64,000 nt of DNA from Vreelandella rituensis (GTDB lineage Bacteria; Pseudomonadota; Gammaproteobacteria; Pseudomonadales; Halomonadaceae), in NCBI RefSeq assembly GCF_003336665.1, contig NZ_QPIJ01000008.1, forward strand, positions 31,239-95,238, given 5' to 3'. A program made the translations under genes and the position numbers. The notes under the pieces were generated by a model. It made no database searches, was not told where the DNA came from, and saw only the letters and a list, made by a program, of their open reading frames with translations. This document shows, piece after piece, positions 8,614 through 19,633 of this stretch (position 1 is its first letter; the number at the start of each line of letters is the position of its first letter).

Positions 8614-9051
8614 CGGTGTGTTGAAAGTTGCTCATGGAAGCTGGGCGCAAGGCGCCGGAATAGACGGGAGGCGAGGAGAAAACGCCGCGTGATGCGTTCA
8701 GACCCGAAAAAGACAGGTGCTCGTTATGAAAGGGACGTTGACCAAACCATATATTTTCCTAGGCTCAATCGAGAGTGCGAGCACATGTTGACTGATCAGC
8801 ACTGGGATAATGGCTGGATCAGCGGGCTATCTGACGACTTGGGAATCTGGCTGCCATGTGAAATCGAAGATCGGTATGACTCAAGTAAGAACCGCGAGTA
8901 TGAACCGCAGGTAAAAACCGAGAGCTCATCGGACCAGGCCAGTGACCCGATGTTAGTCAAGCCTTGCAGGAAACGCAAGTCTCAGTATCAAGAGGAATTG
9001 ACAACACCCAAACTCGCCCGCAACCTTGCCACAGCCAACCAAGGATAGCCC
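8614..9051. other. 438-base divergent intergenic region between rho and ppx
   Basis: Visibly less G+C-rich than its neighbours. It must hold the rho promoter and leader on the minus strand and the ppx promoter on the plus strand. A GATAAT box at about 8807-8812 on the plus strand has no well-spaced -35 element. A TTGATACTG segment on the minus strand is a weak candidate for rho. No terminator hairpin was found. One plus-strand open frame fills most of it and is listed separately. Confidence 0.5.
8691..9048 (+). CDS. Doubtful small ORF between rho and ppx, 118 residues
   Basis: Opens at ATG 8691 (or GTG 8688, 10 bases after GGAG) and ends 3 bases before ppx. The product is hydrophilic, rich in Asp, Glu, Arg and Lys, has no hydrophobic segment, and matches no family I recognise. 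It overlies the expected rho promoter and leader on the other strand. The close junction with ppx and a possible ribosome site favour a gene; the unremarkable composition and location argue for a chance frame. Confidence 0.22.
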
Positions 9052-10596
9052 ATGCTCCAGGACACCCCGCTTTCCACCGAAAGCTCTTTTTCCGCCGAGA
9101 GTACATCGGACGCCCCGAGCCGCTTGGCCGCCATCGACCTAGGCTCCAACAGTTTTCACTTGCTGGTCGCCAACTATCAACATGAGCGGCTACAGGTTGT
9201 CGCCCGTGAAGGTGAAAAAGTGCAACTCGCCGCCGGATTGGATGATCAAGGCTTTCTCGGGGAGGACGCCATCCAGCGCGCCCTTGACTGCCTGGGCCGC
9301 TTCGCGCCCTTTCTGGAAGACATTCCCCCGGCCAACTTGCGTATCGTAGGCACTAACGCCCTGCGTGATGCCACTAACAGCCAGGCATTCATCGAGCGCG
9401 CCGAAGCCCAGCTGGGCCACTCGATCGAGATCATCGCCGGTCGCGAAGAGGCACGCCTGATCTATCTCGGCGCCGCCCATGCCCTGGCGGAAAACGGCCG
9501 CCGTTTGATCGTGGATATCGGCGGTGGCTCCACTGAATTCATCATCGGCGAGCAGTTCGAGCCCAAGGCGCTGGAAAGCTTGCGCATGGGCTGTGTGACC
9601 TTCTCACGACGCTTCTTCCCTGAAGGCGAACTCAATGAAAAACGCTTGCGGCGTGCCGAACTCGCCGCCCTTTCCGAACTCGCCAACATCCAGCGCCCTT
9701 ATCAGCGTCTGGGCTGGGAGGACCCGGTCGGCTCCAGCGGCACCATCAAGGCCGTCGCCAGCGTATTGAACGCCTATGGAGACACCCAGCAAGAGGGCCT
9801 GATCACCCGCGAAGGCTTGCACAAGCTGCGTGAGCGGCTACTCAAGCACAAGCACCTGGACAAGGTCGCTCTTGAGGGACTCAAGCCCGACCGCGCCCGG
9901 GTGTTTCCCGCTGGGGTGGCGATTTTATGCGCCATCTTCGAAGCCTTTTCACTCAAGCAAATGCGTTTTTCCGATGGTGCCTTGCGAGAAGGCGTGCTGT
10001 ACGACATGGCCGGGCGCCGCAATGCGGAAGATTCACGGCTTAAAACCCTCGAGACCCTGAAACGCTGCTATGGCGTGGATAGTCGCCAGGCGGATAACGT
10101 CACGACAACGGCACACTTATTGTTTGAAGCAGTTCAGGAAACCTGGCAGCTAAATGAACACCAGGGACGTTACCTGGCCTGGGCCTGCCAGGTACATGAA
10201 ATCGGCCTGGCGATCTCGCATAGCCAGTTTCATCGCCATGGGGCCTATTTACTCGAGCATTCGGACCTGGCGGGCTTTTCCCGCCCGGAACAGCAGCTGC
10301 TGGCATTTCTGGTGCGCGCTCACCGGCGCAAGTTTCCGCTCAAGGAGTGGCAGGCATTGCCCAAATCGCTGCAACCCAGCTACGCAAGGCTGGCTCGCCT
10401 GCTGCGCCTGGCGGTGCTACTCAACCACTCTCGCCCGGAACAACCCTCCACGCCACCGGCGGTTACGCTCAAGGGTGACGCCATGCATCTCGCCATGCCG
10501 GAAACCGAGGAGCCCACTCTGCTGCTCACCGACCTGGAGCAGGAACAGAGCTATCTGGAAGCCGCAGGTTTTGCGCTGTCGCTCAAGCAGGCCTGA
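9052..10596 (+). CDS. ppx: Exopolyphosphatase
   Basis: Releases phosphate from the ends of polyphosphate chains and probably also acts on guanosine pentaphosphate, as Ppx/GppA enzymes do. The sugar-kinase/Hsp70-fold signatures are AIDLGSNSFHLLVA near residues 27-40 and DIGGGSTEFIIGE near 160. The C-terminal half carries the HD-like helical extension typical of the long Ppx form; total 514 residues. ATG follows AAGGA by 6 bases. Its last 14 bases overlap the convergent tilS gene. No ppk lies nearby in this window. Confidence 0.95.
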   Translation: MLQDTPLSTESSFSAESTSDAPSRLAAIDLGSNSFHLLVANYQHERLQVVAREGEKVQLAAGLDDQGFLGEDAIQRALDCLGRFAPFLEDIPPANLRIVGTNALRDATNSQAFIERAEAQLGHSIEIIAGREEARLIYLGAAHALAENGRRLIVDIGGGSTEFIIGEQFEPKALESLRMGCVTFSRRFFPEGELNEKRLRRAELAALSELANIQRPYQRLGWEDPVGSSGTIKAVASVLNAYGDTQQEGLITREGLHKLRERLLKHKHLDKVALEGLKPDRARVFPAGVAILCAIFEAFSLKQMRFSDGALREGVLYDMAGRRNAEDSRLKTLETLKRCYGVDSRQADNVTTTAHLLFEAVQETWQLNEHQGRYLAWACQVHEIGLAISHSQFHRHGAYLLEHSDLAGFSRPEQQLLAFLVRAHRRKFPLKEWQALPKSLQPSYARLARLLRLAVLLNHSRPEQPSTPPAVTLKGDAMHLAMPETEEPTLLLTDLEQEQSYLEAAGFALSLKQA

Positions 10597-11863
10597 AGCC
10601 CCAGCCCGCCGCCTGGGCGATGACCTCGCCCGGCGTGCGCAGCACCGCGATGCACACCCCCCGGAACATCACTATCAACAGGCGCTCACGCTCCCAGGGC
10701 GGAATCTCGGCTTCCTGAAGCAAGCGCTTGAGGTCGCGCCGACCACGTCCGGGCATCGTCAGCACCTCTCCTCCGCGACGTAGCCTGACCTCAAACGCCG
10801 CTTCACAAAGCGAAGGCTCGGGGAGCTCATGCGTGACTAACGCCAGTGTCCCCAAGGGAGTAACCAGGCGGGAGCGTCCATCCCAGCTGGCCTGCCATCC
10901 CGTCGGCAAGGCTTGCAATACTGCTGACAGATACAGCCTGTCCTTCCAGACCCGCGCTTCTCCTTCCTTCCAGGAGACATGGGGCTGAGCGTCATGGCGC
11001 GCCCTGAGCTGTTCGAGCAAAGCGGCCAATCGTGCGCGTGGCGGCGTGGCGAGCCCCAGTTGCTGGCAGGCGTAACGTATCAGCAGACGCTGGCGTGCCC
11101 CGGAAAGCGTCGACAACCCGGTCAGTAACAAGCGTGATGGCTCGCCTCCTGCCGCCTGAAGATCCATTTCAGCCAGTTCATCGAGCAAGGCATCCGCCTC
11201 ACTCGCCTGATCGGCCGCCTGAGCCAGACTGCTCACCGCCTGCGGCCAATGCCGCTCCAGGCGCGGCAGGATCTTCTGGCGCAGAAAATTGCGCGACAGG
11301 CGCGTGTCTTGGTTAGTCGGGTCTTCCACCCAGGCAAGCGATTCGATCTCGGCTTCAGCCTTTAGCCGCCCCCGGCTGATGGCAAGCCAGGGGCGCACCA
11401 CTCGTGCGCCACGCCAGTGGCGGACAGCGGGCATTGCCGCCAACCCCCGCACTCCACTGCCGCGTAGCGCGGCCAGCAGAAAGGTTTCCGCCTGATCGGT
11501 CTGGTGCTGAGCCAGCAGCAAGGTGTCACCGGCGTTCAGACGCCTTGCAAAAGCGTGATAGCGGGCCTTGCGAGCGGCGTTCTCGACCCCTTGCCCGGCG
11601 CTTTCCACCTGCACATGCTCGACGTAAAGCGGCACGCCCAGCCGTGAACACAGGCGCCGACAATGAACCTCGAAATCAACCGCCGCCGCCTGAAGGCCGT
11701 GATTGACGTGGAGGGCATACAAGGGCCGTGCATGGCGCTGGCAAGCGCGTGCCGCCAGGGTCAAAAGCAGCGAGGAGTCCAGGCCACCGGAAAGCGCCAC
11801 CCAGACGACACGCCCCGGCACGCTGTCGGCCAGGGCGTCATCGAGCAAAGCATTGACTGACAT
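10583..11863 (-). CDS. tilS: tRNA(Ile)-lysidine synthase
   Basis: Attaches lysine to C34 of the CAU-anticodon tRNA-Ile, changing its decoding from AUG to AUA. The PP-loop motif SGGLDSS is at residues 25-31 and is followed by the HVNHGLQ segment and the HQTDQAETFLL motif. The C-terminal substrate-binding domains extend it to 426 residues, the normal gammaproteobacterial size. It starts 6 bases after accA, an arrangement shared with Pseudomonas and E. coli. Its 3' end overlaps ppx convergently. Confidence 0.96.
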   Translation of the reverse strand: MSVNALLDDALADSVPGRVVWVALSGGLDSSLLLTLAARACQRHARPLYALHVNHGLQAAAVDFEVHCRRLCSRLGVPLYVEHVQVESAGQGVENAARKARYHAFARRLNAGDTLLLAQHQTDQAETFLLAALRGSGVRGLAAMPAVRHWRGARVVRPWLAISRGRLKAEAEIESLAWVEDPTNQDTRLSRNFLRQKILPRLERHWPQAVSSLAQAADQASEADALLDELAEMDLQAAGGEPSRLLLTGLSTLSGARQRLLIRYACQQLGLATPPRARLAALLEQLRARHDAQPHVSWKEGEARVWKDRLYLSAVLQALPTGWQASWDGRSRLVTPLGTLALVTHELPEPSLCEAAFEVRLRRGGEVLTMPGRGRRDLKRLLQEAEIPPWERERLLIVMFRGVCIAVLRTPGEVIAQAAGWGFRPA

Positions 11864-11869
11864 CCAGCG

Positions 11870-12823
11870 TCAGACCGGTGCCCCATAGCTCATCAAGCGC
11901 TCATAGCGGCGTTTGAGCAATGTATCGGTGTCCAGGGCTTCAAGCCGGCCGAGGCTTGCCAACAGCGCTTCCTTGACCCTTGCTGCGGTATCTATCGGGT
12001 GCCAATGGGCGCCGCCCAAGGGCTCCTTGATCAAGGCATCGACAAAGCCCAGCTCTTTCAAGCGTTCAGCGGTAATCCCCATAGCCTGTGCGGCATCCGA
12101 GGCCTTCTCGGCGCTTTTCCACAGGATCGAGGCGCAGCCTTCCGGCGAGATCACCGAATAGGTCGAATACTGCAGCATGTGCAACTCATCGCATACTCCG
12201 ATGGCCAGAGCGCCGCCGGAGCCACCTTCACCGACCACGGTGGAAATGATCGGCGTCTTGAGGCGCGACATCACCGCCAGGTTGTAAGCGATGGCCTCGG
12301 ACTGACCGCGTTCCTCGGCATCGATGCCCGGATAGGCGCCCGGGGTGTCGATAAAGGTCAGTACCGGCATCTTGAAGCGTTCCGCCATTTCCATCAGGCG
12401 GCAGGCCTTGCGGTAGCCTTCGGGACGCGGCATACCGAAGTTGCGGCGCACTTTTTCTTTCACGTCCCGGCCTTTCTGATGGCCGATCACCATAACCGGC
12501 TTGTCGTCCAGACGCGCAACGCCGCCCACGATCGCCGCATCGTCGGCGAAGTGACGATCGCCATGCAGCTCATCGAAATCAGTGAATACAAGGTCCAGAT
12601 AATCGAGGGTATAAGGACGCTGGGGGTGGCGCGATATCTGCGAAACCTGCCAAGGGCTAAGATCCTTGAAAATGGAATCGGTCAGCTTGCGGCTTTTTTC
12701 TTCCAGGCGCGCCACTTCGTCGGAAAGATTGATCTGGCTGTCGGAGTTGACGAGGCGCAACTCTTCGATCTTCGCCTGCAACTCGGCAATGGGCTGTTCA
12801 AAATCAAGATAATTGGGGTTCAT
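11870..12823 (-). CDS. accA: Acetyl-CoA carboxylase carboxyltransferase subunit alpha
   Basis: Alpha half of the carboxyltransferase that makes malonyl-CoA for fatty-acid synthesis; works with AccD, which is not in this window. Its 317 residues match the family. Visible hallmarks are the N-terminal [17 protein letters not shown] helix, the [17 protein letters not shown] segment, the [11 protein letters not shown] loop, and [15 protein letters not shown], the oxyanion-hole region. It sits between dnaE and tilS, 132 bases downstream of dnaE, the common gammaproteobacterial order. Confidence 0.97.
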   Translation of the reverse strand: MNPNYLDFEQPIAELQAKIEELRLVNSDSQINLSDEVARLEEKSRKLTDSIFKDLSPWQVSQISRHPQRPYTLDYLDLVFTDFDELHGDRHFADDAAIVGGVARLDDKPVMVIGHQKGRDVKEKVRRNFGMPRPEGYRKACRLMEMAERFKMPVLTFIDTPGAYPGIDAEERGQSEAIAYNLAVMSRLKTPIISTVVGEGGSGGALAIGVCDELHMLQYSTYSVISPEGCASILWKSAEKASDAAQAMGITAERLKELGFVDALIKEPLGGAHWHPIDTAARVKEALLASLGRLEALDTDTLLKRRYERLMSYGAPV

Positions 12824-12955
12824 CGGCTAGACCTTGTGAAACGAGCATTCAATGACGGCATTATCGCACCCTGACCCTGCCACGCAAGGAAAGGCCGAAT
12901 CAGGCATGGTTGCCGACGTAACGATAAGCCGAAGCGATATGCGGCACAGCAGTGA

Positions 12956-15900
12956 TCATCGATAGCGCAGCTGCACCCCGGTCTGGCCTTGGAGCTCACG
13001 CAATATCAGCAGCAGGTCATCGCTGGGCGCCACCTTCCACTCTTCGGCCAATTCCAGCCAACCGCTGGCCTCATGGTTACGGTATTTCAGCCGCACCGGC
13101 AATCCCTGGGCATCGCAATGCGGGGTCAGATAATCACGCAAACTGTCCACCAAGCGTCCGTTGACCCTGCCGCCATCAAGCGCCACTTCCACGGCCTGGG
13201 CATAGCGTTTACGCGCTTCGAGCATCGGGGTCACGTCCTTGCTGCGCAGGCGCAAGCCACCGGAGTAGTCGTCGCTCGACACCTCGCCTTCGACGATCAA
13301 TACCTGATCAGCGTCGATATAGCCGCGCAATTGCTCGAAAAGCTCGCCGAACAGCGACACTTCAATTCGCCCGGTGCGGTCGTCCAGGGTAAGAAACGCC
13401 ATGGTGTCGCCACGCTTGGACTTCATGGTGCGCATGCCCACCACCAAGCCGGCGACCCGCTGGGACTCACGCGATGGCTTGAGATCGGAAATACGGGTCG
13501 AGACGAAGCGCGCCAGCTCCTTCTCGTATTCATCGATGGGGTGACCGGTCAGGTACAGCCCCAGAGTGACTTTTTCCCCGGAAAGGCGCTCGCGGTCCGT
13601 CCATTCCCGGGCATTCAGGTAATTGGCGTAAACGTCCGTGTCGTCCTGCTCCACGAAGGCCTCACCGAACATGTCGACCATGCCCAGGTTCTGGTTGCTA
13701 TGGTTCTGTGCCGCCGCCTTGAGTGCATCTTCCAATGCCGCTGCCAGCACTGCGCGGTTGGGGCCGAGATTGTCCAATGCGCCGGAGCGAATCAGCGCTT
13801 CCAGGGTGCGCTTGGTCAGACGCTTGGGGTCGATCCGGCGGCAGAAGTCGAACAGGTCAGTAAAGGCACCCCCGGTCTCGCGCGCTTTCACGATGGCATC
13901 GATCGGCCCTTCACCCACCCCGCGAATGGCGCCCAGGCCGTAAACCACGCGCTTGTCTTTATCCACGGTGAACTTGTAACCGCCCACGTTGACATCCGGC
14001 GGCGTCACGGTGAGCTTGAGCTGACGGCATTCCTCGATCAACGGCACGACTTTATCGAGGTTGTCCATTTCCGTGGACATCACCGCCGCCATGAACGGGC
14101 CGGGGTAATGCGCCTTGAGCCAGGCGGTCTGGTAAGACACTAGGGCGTAGGCCGCCGAGTGCGACTTGTTGAAACCGTAACCGGCGAATTTTTCCACCAA
14201 GTCGAAGATGTTGCCCGCCAGTTCCTTGTCGATGCCATGGTCAGTGCAGCCTTCCATGAAACCGGCGCGCTGCTTGGCCATCTCCTCGGGTTTTTTCTTG
14301 CCCATGGCCCGGCGCAGCATATCGGCCTGCCCCAGGGAATAACCGGCCATCACCTGAGCGATCTGCATCACCTGTTCCTGATACAGGATGATGCCGTAGG
14401 TCGGTTCCAGCACCGGTTTCAACAGGGCGTGCTGGTAATCCGGGTGTGGATAAGACACTTCCGCGCGGCCGTGCTTACGGTTGATGAAATCGTCCACCAT
14501 CCCGGATTGCAGGGGGCCGGGGCGAAACAGGGCGACAAGGGCGATCATGTCTTCCAGCGAGTCCGGCAGCAGGCGCTTGATCAGTTCCTTCATGCCGCGG
14601 GATTCCAGCTGGAACACCGCCGTGGTCTCGGCGCGCTTGAGCATCTCGAAGGTCGGCGAATCATCCAGCGGAATGCTGTCGATATCCAGCGGACCCCTGC
14701 CTTCAACGGCACGCACCTTGTCGACCATTTCCAGCGCCCAATCGATGATCGTCAGGGTGCGCAGGCCCAGGAAGTCGAACTTGACCAGCCCGGCTTCCTC
14801 GATATCGTTCTTGTCGAACTGCACCATCAAGCCGCCGCCGTCCTCGTCGCACAGCAGCGGCGCGAAGTCGGTGAGCTTGGTGGGGGCGATCACCACGCCG
14901 CCGGCGTGCTTGCCGGTACCGCGGGTCACCCCTTCGAGCTTCTGGGCCATTTCCCAGATTTCATGGGCGTCTTCGTCGGCATCGAGAAATTCCTTGAGCG
15001 CCGGCTCAGCCTCGATGGCCTTGCCCAGGGTCATGCCCACTTCGAACGGAATCAGCTTGGAGAGCTTGTCACCCAGCAGATAAGGCTTGCCCTGAGCCCG
15101 AGCCACATCGCGCACCACCGCCTTGGCCGCCATGGTGCCAAAGGTGACGATCTGCGAGACGGCATCGCGCCCGTAACGCTCGGCGACATACTCGATGACC
15201 TTGTCGCGCTTTTCCATGCAGAAATCCACATCGAAATCGGGCATGGAGACACGTTCAGGGTTCAGGAAGCGCTCGAACAGCAGGTCGTAGCCGATAGGAT
15301 CGAGATCGGTGATCTTCTGGGCATAGGCCACCAACGAGCCGGCACCGGAGCCACGCCCCGGCCCGACCGGCACGTCGTTGTCCTTGGCCCACTGAATGAA
15401 GTCCATCACGATCAGGAAGTAACCAGGGAACCCCATCTGGATGATTATATCCAGCTCGAAATCCAGCCGCTTGCGGTAACGGGCATCGATTTCGGCATAT
15501 TCCTCGCTATCTCTGGGGTAGCGCTCGGCGGGAAACAGAAAATCCAGTCGCTGGTTCAGGCCGTCGTGGGAGACCTTGCGAAAGAACTCGTCCTGGGTCA
15601 GGCCCTCGGGAATCTCGAATTCCGGCAGGAATATCTCGCCCAGGCGTACATCGACGTTGCAGCGCTGGGCGATCATCACGCTGTTTTCGAGCGCCTCGGG
15701 AATATCGGCGAACAGCTCAGCCATTTCCGCCGGGCTCTTGAGGTACTGTTCTTCGGTATAGCGCTGTTCGCGCCGGGGGTCGTCCAAGGCCCGGCCTTCG
15801 CCGATGGAAACCCGGGTCTCGTGAGCCCAGAAGTCGTCGCGCTCAAGAAAACGCACATCGTTGGTAGCCACCACCGGGGTGCCGGTGGCCAGCGCCAGCT

Positions 15901-16456
15901 TGACGCTTTCATGCACACAGGCCTCTTCCATCGAGCGCCCGGTACGTACCAGTTCAAGGTAGAAGCGCTCGGGAAATGCCACTTGCCACTCCGCCAGCAG
16001 CGCTTCGGCTTCCGCGTAGTGATCCGAGAGCAGGTGACGGCCGATTTCGCCATCGCGGCCGCCGGACAGCGCAATCAAGCCGTCGCTTTTGGCCAGCACC
16101 CATTGCCTGTCGAGAATCGCCTTGCCGTGCCGTTGACCTTCCATCCAGCCCTGGGAGATCAATTCGGTGAGGTTACGGTAGCCGGTCTCGTTCATCGCCA
16201 ATAGCGTCAGGCGATAGGGATGCAGGGGATCATGGGCGTTGGCAAGCCAGAGATCCGAACCGATGATCGGCTTGAGTCCGGCTCCCTGGGCGCCCTTGTA
16301 GAACTTCACCAGACCGAACAGGTTGGCTTCGTCGGTAAGGGCCAGGGCCGGCATGCTGCGCTCGGCAGTGGTCTTGATCAGCGATTTGAGCCTGAGCAAG
16401 CCATCCACCAAGGAGTATTCACTGTGCAAACGCAGATGAACAAAAGGAACCGTCAT
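12956..16456 (-). CDS. dnaE: DNA polymerase III subunit alpha
   Basis: Replicative polymerase of 1166 residues. Domains in order are an N-terminal PHP domain ([12 protein letters not shown] at about 8-19), the polymerase core with the catalytic aspartates in [13 protein letters not shown] near residue 400, then a helix-hairpin-helix region and a C-terminal OB domain. The start was set at ATG 16456, because the longer frame begins with TTG two codons earlier. It lies 37 bases downstream of rnhB in the block from lpxD to tilS. A 681-codon open frame on the opposite strand is a shadow of this gene. Confidence 0.97.
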   Translation of the reverse strand: MTVPFVHLRLHSEYSLVDGLLRLKSLIKTTAERSMPALALTDEANLFGLVKFYKGAQGAGLKPIIGSDLWLANAHDPLHPYRLTLLAMNETGYRNLTELISQGWMEGQRHGKAILDRQWVLAKSDGLIALSGGRDGEIGRHLLSDHYAEAEALLAEWQVAFPERFYLELVRTGRSMEEACVHESVKLALATGTPVVATNDVRFLERDDFWAHETRVSIGEGRALDDPRREQRYTEEQYLKSPAEMAELFADIPEALENSVMIAQRCNVDVRLGEIFLPEFEIPEGLTQDEFFRKVSHDGLNQRLDFLFPAERYPRDSEEYAEIDARYRKRLDFELDIIIQMGFPGYFLIVMDFIQWAKDNDVPVGPGRGSGAGSLVAYAQKITDLDPIGYDLLFERFLNPERVSMPDFDVDFCMEKRDKVIEYVAERYGRDAVSQIVTFGTMAAKAVVRDVARAQGKPYLLGDKLSKLIPFEVGMTLGKAIEAEPALKEFLDADEDAHEIWEMAQKLEGVTRGTGKHAGGVVIAPTKLTDFAPLLCDEDGGGLMVQFDKNDIEEAGLVKFDFLGLRTLTIIDWALEMVDKVRAVEGRGPLDIDSIPLDDSPTFEMLKRAETTAVFQLESRGMKELIKRLLPDSLEDMIALVALFRPGPLQSGMVDDFINRKHGRAEVSYPHPDYQHALLKPVLEPTYGIILYQEQVMQIAQVMAGYSLGQADMLRRAMGKKKPEEMAKQRAGFMEGCTDHGIDKELAGNIFDLVEKFAGYGFNKSHSAAYALVSYQTAWLKAHYPGPFMAAVMSTEMDNLDKVVPLIEECRQLKLTVTPPDVNVGGYKFTVDKDKRVVYGLGAIRGVGEGPIDAIVKARETGGAFTDLFDFCRRIDPKRLTKRTLEALIRSGALDNLGPNRAVLAAALEDALKAAAQNHSNQNLGMVDMFGEAFVEQDDTDVYANYLNAREWTDRERLSGEKVTLGLYLTGHPIDEYEKELARFVSTRISDLKPSRESQRVAGLVVGMRTMKSKRGDTMAFLTLDDRTGRIEVSLFGELFEQLRGYIDADQVLIVEGEVSSDDYSGGLRLRSKDVTPMLEARKRYAQAVEVALDGGRVNGRLVDSLRDYLTPHCDAQGLPVRLKYRNHEASGWLELAEEWKVAPSDDLLLILRELQGQTGVQLRYR

Positions 16457-16493
16457 GGGCAACTCGGCAGAAAACAGGAAAAGAAAAGCAGCG

Positions 16494-17111
16494 CTAGAGC
16501 AGCGCTAGTTGCCGCTGTACCGGGGCAAAGCTGCGGCGATGTTCGGGTAAAGGGCCATGGGCTTGTAGCGCCGCCAGGTGCTCGGGCGTTGGATAGCCCT
16601 TATGGCGTGCGAAGCCGTATTCGGGATGGCGTGCATCCAGTGCCACCATTTGAGCGTCACGGGCCACCTTGGCCAGAATCGAGGCGGCGGCAATCGCCAT
16701 GTGGCGCGAATCGCCCTTGATAACTGCCTGGCCGGGAAGCGTATGGCCGGGCAGCTTGTTACCATCCACCAGTAGATACTCCGCCGCCGGCGTCAACGCA
16801 TCGATGGCACGCCGCATCGCCAAATGCGTCGCGTGGTAAATATTCAGCGCATCCACCTCTTCAGGCGACGCTTCGGCGACGGCAAACGCCAGGGCGCGAG
16901 CACGAACCTGTCGATCCAGGGCTTCACGCCGGGGCGCGGCGAGCACCTTGGAATCCGCCAGGCCGTCGATGAGATCATCGGGGTCGAGTATCACCGCTGC
17001 AGCCACCACCGCGCCCACCAGCGGGCCACGCCCGACTTCATCCACCCCGGCCAACCAACGCCCGGAATAGTCGATTATCAAGGGCTCGAAACGCTTACTG
17101 GATGAAGTCAT
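16494..17111 (-). CDS. rnhB: Ribonuclease HII
   Basis: Removes RNA from RNA/DNA hybrids and single ribonucleotides from DNA. The 205-residue product shows [14 protein letters not shown], with the first catalytic Asp and Glu, LLVDGNK, and [20 protein letters not shown], containing the other acidic and Ser/Lys residues. The ATG at 17111 lies inside the last codons of lpxB (17-base overlap), indicating translational coupling. The open frame extends 49 codons upstream into lpxB but lacks homology there. Confidence 0.96.
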   Translation of the reverse strand: MTSSSKRFEPLIIDYSGRWLAGVDEVGRGPLVGAVVAAAVILDPDDLIDGLADSKVLAAPRREALDRQVRARALAFAVAEASPEEVDALNIYHATHLAMRRAIDALTPAAEYLLVDGNKLPGHTLPGQAVIKGDSRHMAIAAASILAKVARDAQMVALDARHPEYGFARHKGYPTPEHLAALQAHGPLPEHRRSFAPVQRQLALL

Positions 17112-18276
17112 CGGCCACCTCCGTAAGCGGGCGCCTGGCCACCAGAGCGTCAATCGCCTCGGCGGCCCGCGCACTGGCATTGCGCTGTAGGCCGGCATGC
17201 AGTTCGGCAAAGCGTGTTTCCAGGGCGGCGCGGCCATCCGGATCATCAAGCATTTCATTCATTTGCTGGCTAATCGCCGTGCTCGTGGCTTGCTCTTGAA
17301 TCAACTCAGGCACCAAGGTTTCCCGGGCAATCAGATTGGGCAAGGAGATCCATTCACTCTTGACCAGACGACTGAGCAGCCAGTACGACGCCGGCGCCAG
17401 CTTGTAGGCCACCAGCATGGGGCGATGGCAAAGCATGGCTTCCAGGGCGGCGGTACCCGAGGTCAACAACACGACGTCCGAGGCCACCATGGCTTCGCGG
17501 GCCTGCCCATCGAGCAAGCGAACCGCCGCCTTCAGTGCCGGGTACTCCGTCAGCAGCGCTTCAAGCTCTTGATAGCGAGCCGGCGTTGCGGCGGGAATCA
17601 CCACCTGCAAGCCTGGGCGGGTCTGGCAGAGCTGCTCGGCGGCTTCCAGAAAGGTCGCGCCCAGAAAGCGAATTTCATTGGCGCGCGAACCGGGAAGCAA
17701 TGCCAGAACCGGCTGATTCTGAACCAGCCCCAGGGCGTCACGCGCCTGAAACCGGTCATTTTCCAGCGGCAGTTCATCGGCCAGAGGATGCCCGACAAAG
17801 ACCACCGGCACTTGATGCCGGCGGTAAAAAGCGGCTTCGAATGGCAGTAACGTCAGCATCACATCCACGGACCTGGCGATGCCCTTGACCCTGCCCTGGC
17901 GCCAGGCCCATACCGTCGGGCTGACATAATGAGCGGTGGGAATACCCGCCTCGCGCAGTTGTCGTTCCAGCCCCAGGTTAAAATCGGGCGCATCGATCCC
18001 GATCATGACATCCGGCCGCCAGGCCAGGGCATCCGCCTTGAGCGCCCGCCGCACCTTGATCAGGCCGGGAAGGTGCTTGAGCACTTCGACCAGCCCCATG
18101 ATCGACAGCGTTTCAAGCGCAAAGCGGCTGTCGATGCCCTGGGCCAGCATGCGCGGGCCGCCGATACCACGAAACTCAATGTGGGGATGACGCGCCTTGA
18201 GTTCACGCATCAAGCCACCGCCCAAGAGATCGCCGGAAAGTTCGCCTGCTATCAGGTAGACACGTTTGATCGTCAT
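17095..18276 (-). CDS. lpxB: Lipid-A-disaccharide synthase
   Basis: Joins UDP-2,3-diacylglucosamine and lipid X to form the lipid A disaccharide at the inner face of the cytoplasmic membrane. 393 residues, with the GT19 signatures [17 protein letters not shown] at the N-terminus, the [10 protein letters not shown] segment, [19 protein letters not shown] and [13 protein letters not shown]. It follows lpxA by 13 bases and overlaps rnhB. The order lpxD-fabZ-lpxA-lpxB is that of E. coli. Confidence 0.97.
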   Translation of the reverse strand: MTIKRVYLIAGELSGDLLGGGLMRELKARHPHIEFRGIGGPRMLAQGIDSRFALETLSIMGLVEVLKHLPGLIKVRRALKADALAWRPDVMIGIDAPDFNLGLERQLREAGIPTAHYVSPTVWAWRQGRVKGIARSVDVMLTLLPFEAAFYRRHQVPVVFVGHPLADELPLENDRFQARDALGLVQNQPVLALLPGSRANEIRFLGATFLEAAEQLCQTRPGLQVVIPAATPARYQELEALLTEYPALKAAVRLLDGQAREAMVASDVVLLTSGTAALEAMLCHRPMLVAYKLAPASYWLLSRLVKSEWISLPNLIARETLVPELIQEQATSTAISQQMNEMLDDPDGRAALETRFAELHAGLQRNASARAAEAIDALVARRPLTEVADDFIQ

Positions 18277-18289
18277 AAAGGCGCCTTGC

Positions 18290-19057
18290 TCAGCGGATAA
18301 TGCCGCGCGTCGAGACCTTGATCGAATCAGCGAACGCCTTGGTCTCGGCCAAGCTGAAGCGCGAGTCGATTTCGGCCAACCCCTGCTCCACGGTAAGCCC
18401 CTGGCGATAGATCAGCTTGTAGGACTCACTCAGCGCCTGGATAGCCTCACGGGAAAAACCACGCCGCTTGAGCCCCACCAGGTTCAAGCCATGGGCTTTT
18501 GCCGGGTTGCCGTTGATCATGACATAGGCGGGGGTGTCCTTGGTGATGATGGAACCCCCACCGGCCATGGCATGCGTTCCGAAATGGCAGAACTGATGCA
18601 CTGCTGCCAGTCCGCCGAGAATCGCAAAATCGCCGACCGTGACATGGCCGGCCAGGGTCACCTGATTGGCCAGAATGCAGTCGCTGCCGATAACGCAGTC
18701 ATGGCCGACGTGTACGTAGGCCATGAAAAGATTTCGCGAACCGATGGTGGTTTCGCCGCGATCCTGGACGGTGCCCCGATGCAGGGTTGCACACTCGCGG
18801 ATGATATTGTCGTCGCCCATGACCAGGCGGGTGGGTTCCCCGGCATACTTCTTGTCCTGGCAGTCTTCACCTACCGAGGCAAACTGGAAAATACGGGTAC
18901 GTTCACCCAGTGTGGTTGGCCCCTTGATCACCACATGGGGGCCGATATGTGAACCGGCGCCAATCGTCACATCCGGGCCGATCACGCTGAACGGCCCGAC
19001 TTCGACGTCATCGGCCAGCCGGGCGCTGGGGTCGACCAGAGCAGTAGGATGTATCAA
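18290..19057 (-). CDS. lpxA: Acyl-ACP--UDP-N-acetylglucosamine O-acyltransferase
   Basis: First acylation of UDP-GlcNAc in lipid A synthesis; a trimeric left-handed beta-helix. Many hexapeptide repeats are visible from residue 2 on ([27 protein letters not shown]), with the catalytic His in the [12 protein letters not shown] segment; 255 residues. The start codon is TTG: its last two bases are the first two of the fabZ TGA stop, and GAGGA lies 7 bases upstream. The rare start plus the overlap suggest tight coupling to fabZ. Confidence 0.96.
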   Translation of the reverse strand: MIHPTALVDPSARLADDVEVGPFSVIGPDVTIGAGSHIGPHVVIKGPTTLGERTRIFQFASVGEDCQDKKYAGEPTRLVMGDDNIIRECATLHRGTVQDRGETTIGSRNLFMAYVHVGHDCVIGSDCILANQVTLAGHVTVGDFAILGGLAAVHQFCHFGTHAMAGGGSIITKDTPAYVMINGNPAKAHGLNLVGLKRRGFSREAIQALSESYKLIYRQGLTVEQGLAEIDSRFSLAETKAFADSIKVSTRGIIR

Positions 19058-19497
19058 GCCACCTTCCTCTCGGCGCAGATGATTTCAGCTTCACAGGCCA
19101 GCTCGCCATCGACGGTCGCACGGCAGGCGAACTTCCAGATGCCACGCTTGCCGCGAATCACGTTAGCTTCGAGAACCAACTGATCTCCCGGCATGACAGG
19201 ACGCTTGAAGCGCACGTTGTCACTTCCCACCAGATAATAGACATAGCCATCGGCAGGACGCTTGTTGACGGTCTTGAAGCCAAGGATACCGCACGCTTGC
19301 GCCAGTGCTTCGAGCACCAGCACACCGGGCATGATCGGATGGTGCGGGAAATGGCCGTTGAAAAACGGCTCATTGATACTCACATTCTTGTAACCAACGA
19401 TGGTTTCGCCTTCGACAAGCTGCGTTACCCGATCCACTAGCAAAAACGGATAACGGTGAGGCAGGTATTCGCGGATCTCGTTGATGTCCATAACCAT
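19054..19497 (-). CDS. fabZ: 3-hydroxyacyl-ACP dehydratase FabZ
   Basis: Dehydrates 3-hydroxyacyl-ACP in fatty-acid elongation and competes with LpxA for 3-hydroxyacyl-ACP. The hot-dog fold is marked by [12 protein letters not shown], catalytic His49 in [12 protein letters not shown] and Glu63 in VLVLEALAQ. The ATG at 19497 lies 8 bases after AGAGG, giving 147 residues; a second ATG two codons later is less well spaced, and the open frame to 19566 is not supported by homology. Overlaps lpxA by 4 bases. Confidence 0.96.
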   Translation of the reverse strand: MVMDINEIREYLPHRYPFLLVDRVTQLVEGETIVGYKNVSINEPFFNGHFPHHPIMPGVLVLEALAQACGILGFKTVNKRPADGYVYYLVGSDNVRFKRPVMPGDQLVLEANVIRGKRGIWKFACRATVDGELACEAEIICAERKVA

Positions 19498-19633
19498 CGT
19501 AACAACCTCTGAAATGACAAAATGCCTGGCCAGGAGCCAGGCGAGTGCCGGCAGGGCTGCCGGCAAAAATGGCGGGGATTATAGCGCGCCTTCCCATCGT
19601 CTCAATACCAAAGCCCGCCGAACGACGCGGCGC

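Noticed and set aside
14159..16204. 681-codon open frame on the plus strand
   Set aside because: It is exactly opposite dnaE, reads as low-quality His/Gln/Leu-rich sequence without family features, and results from the G+C-rich codon pattern of dnaE.
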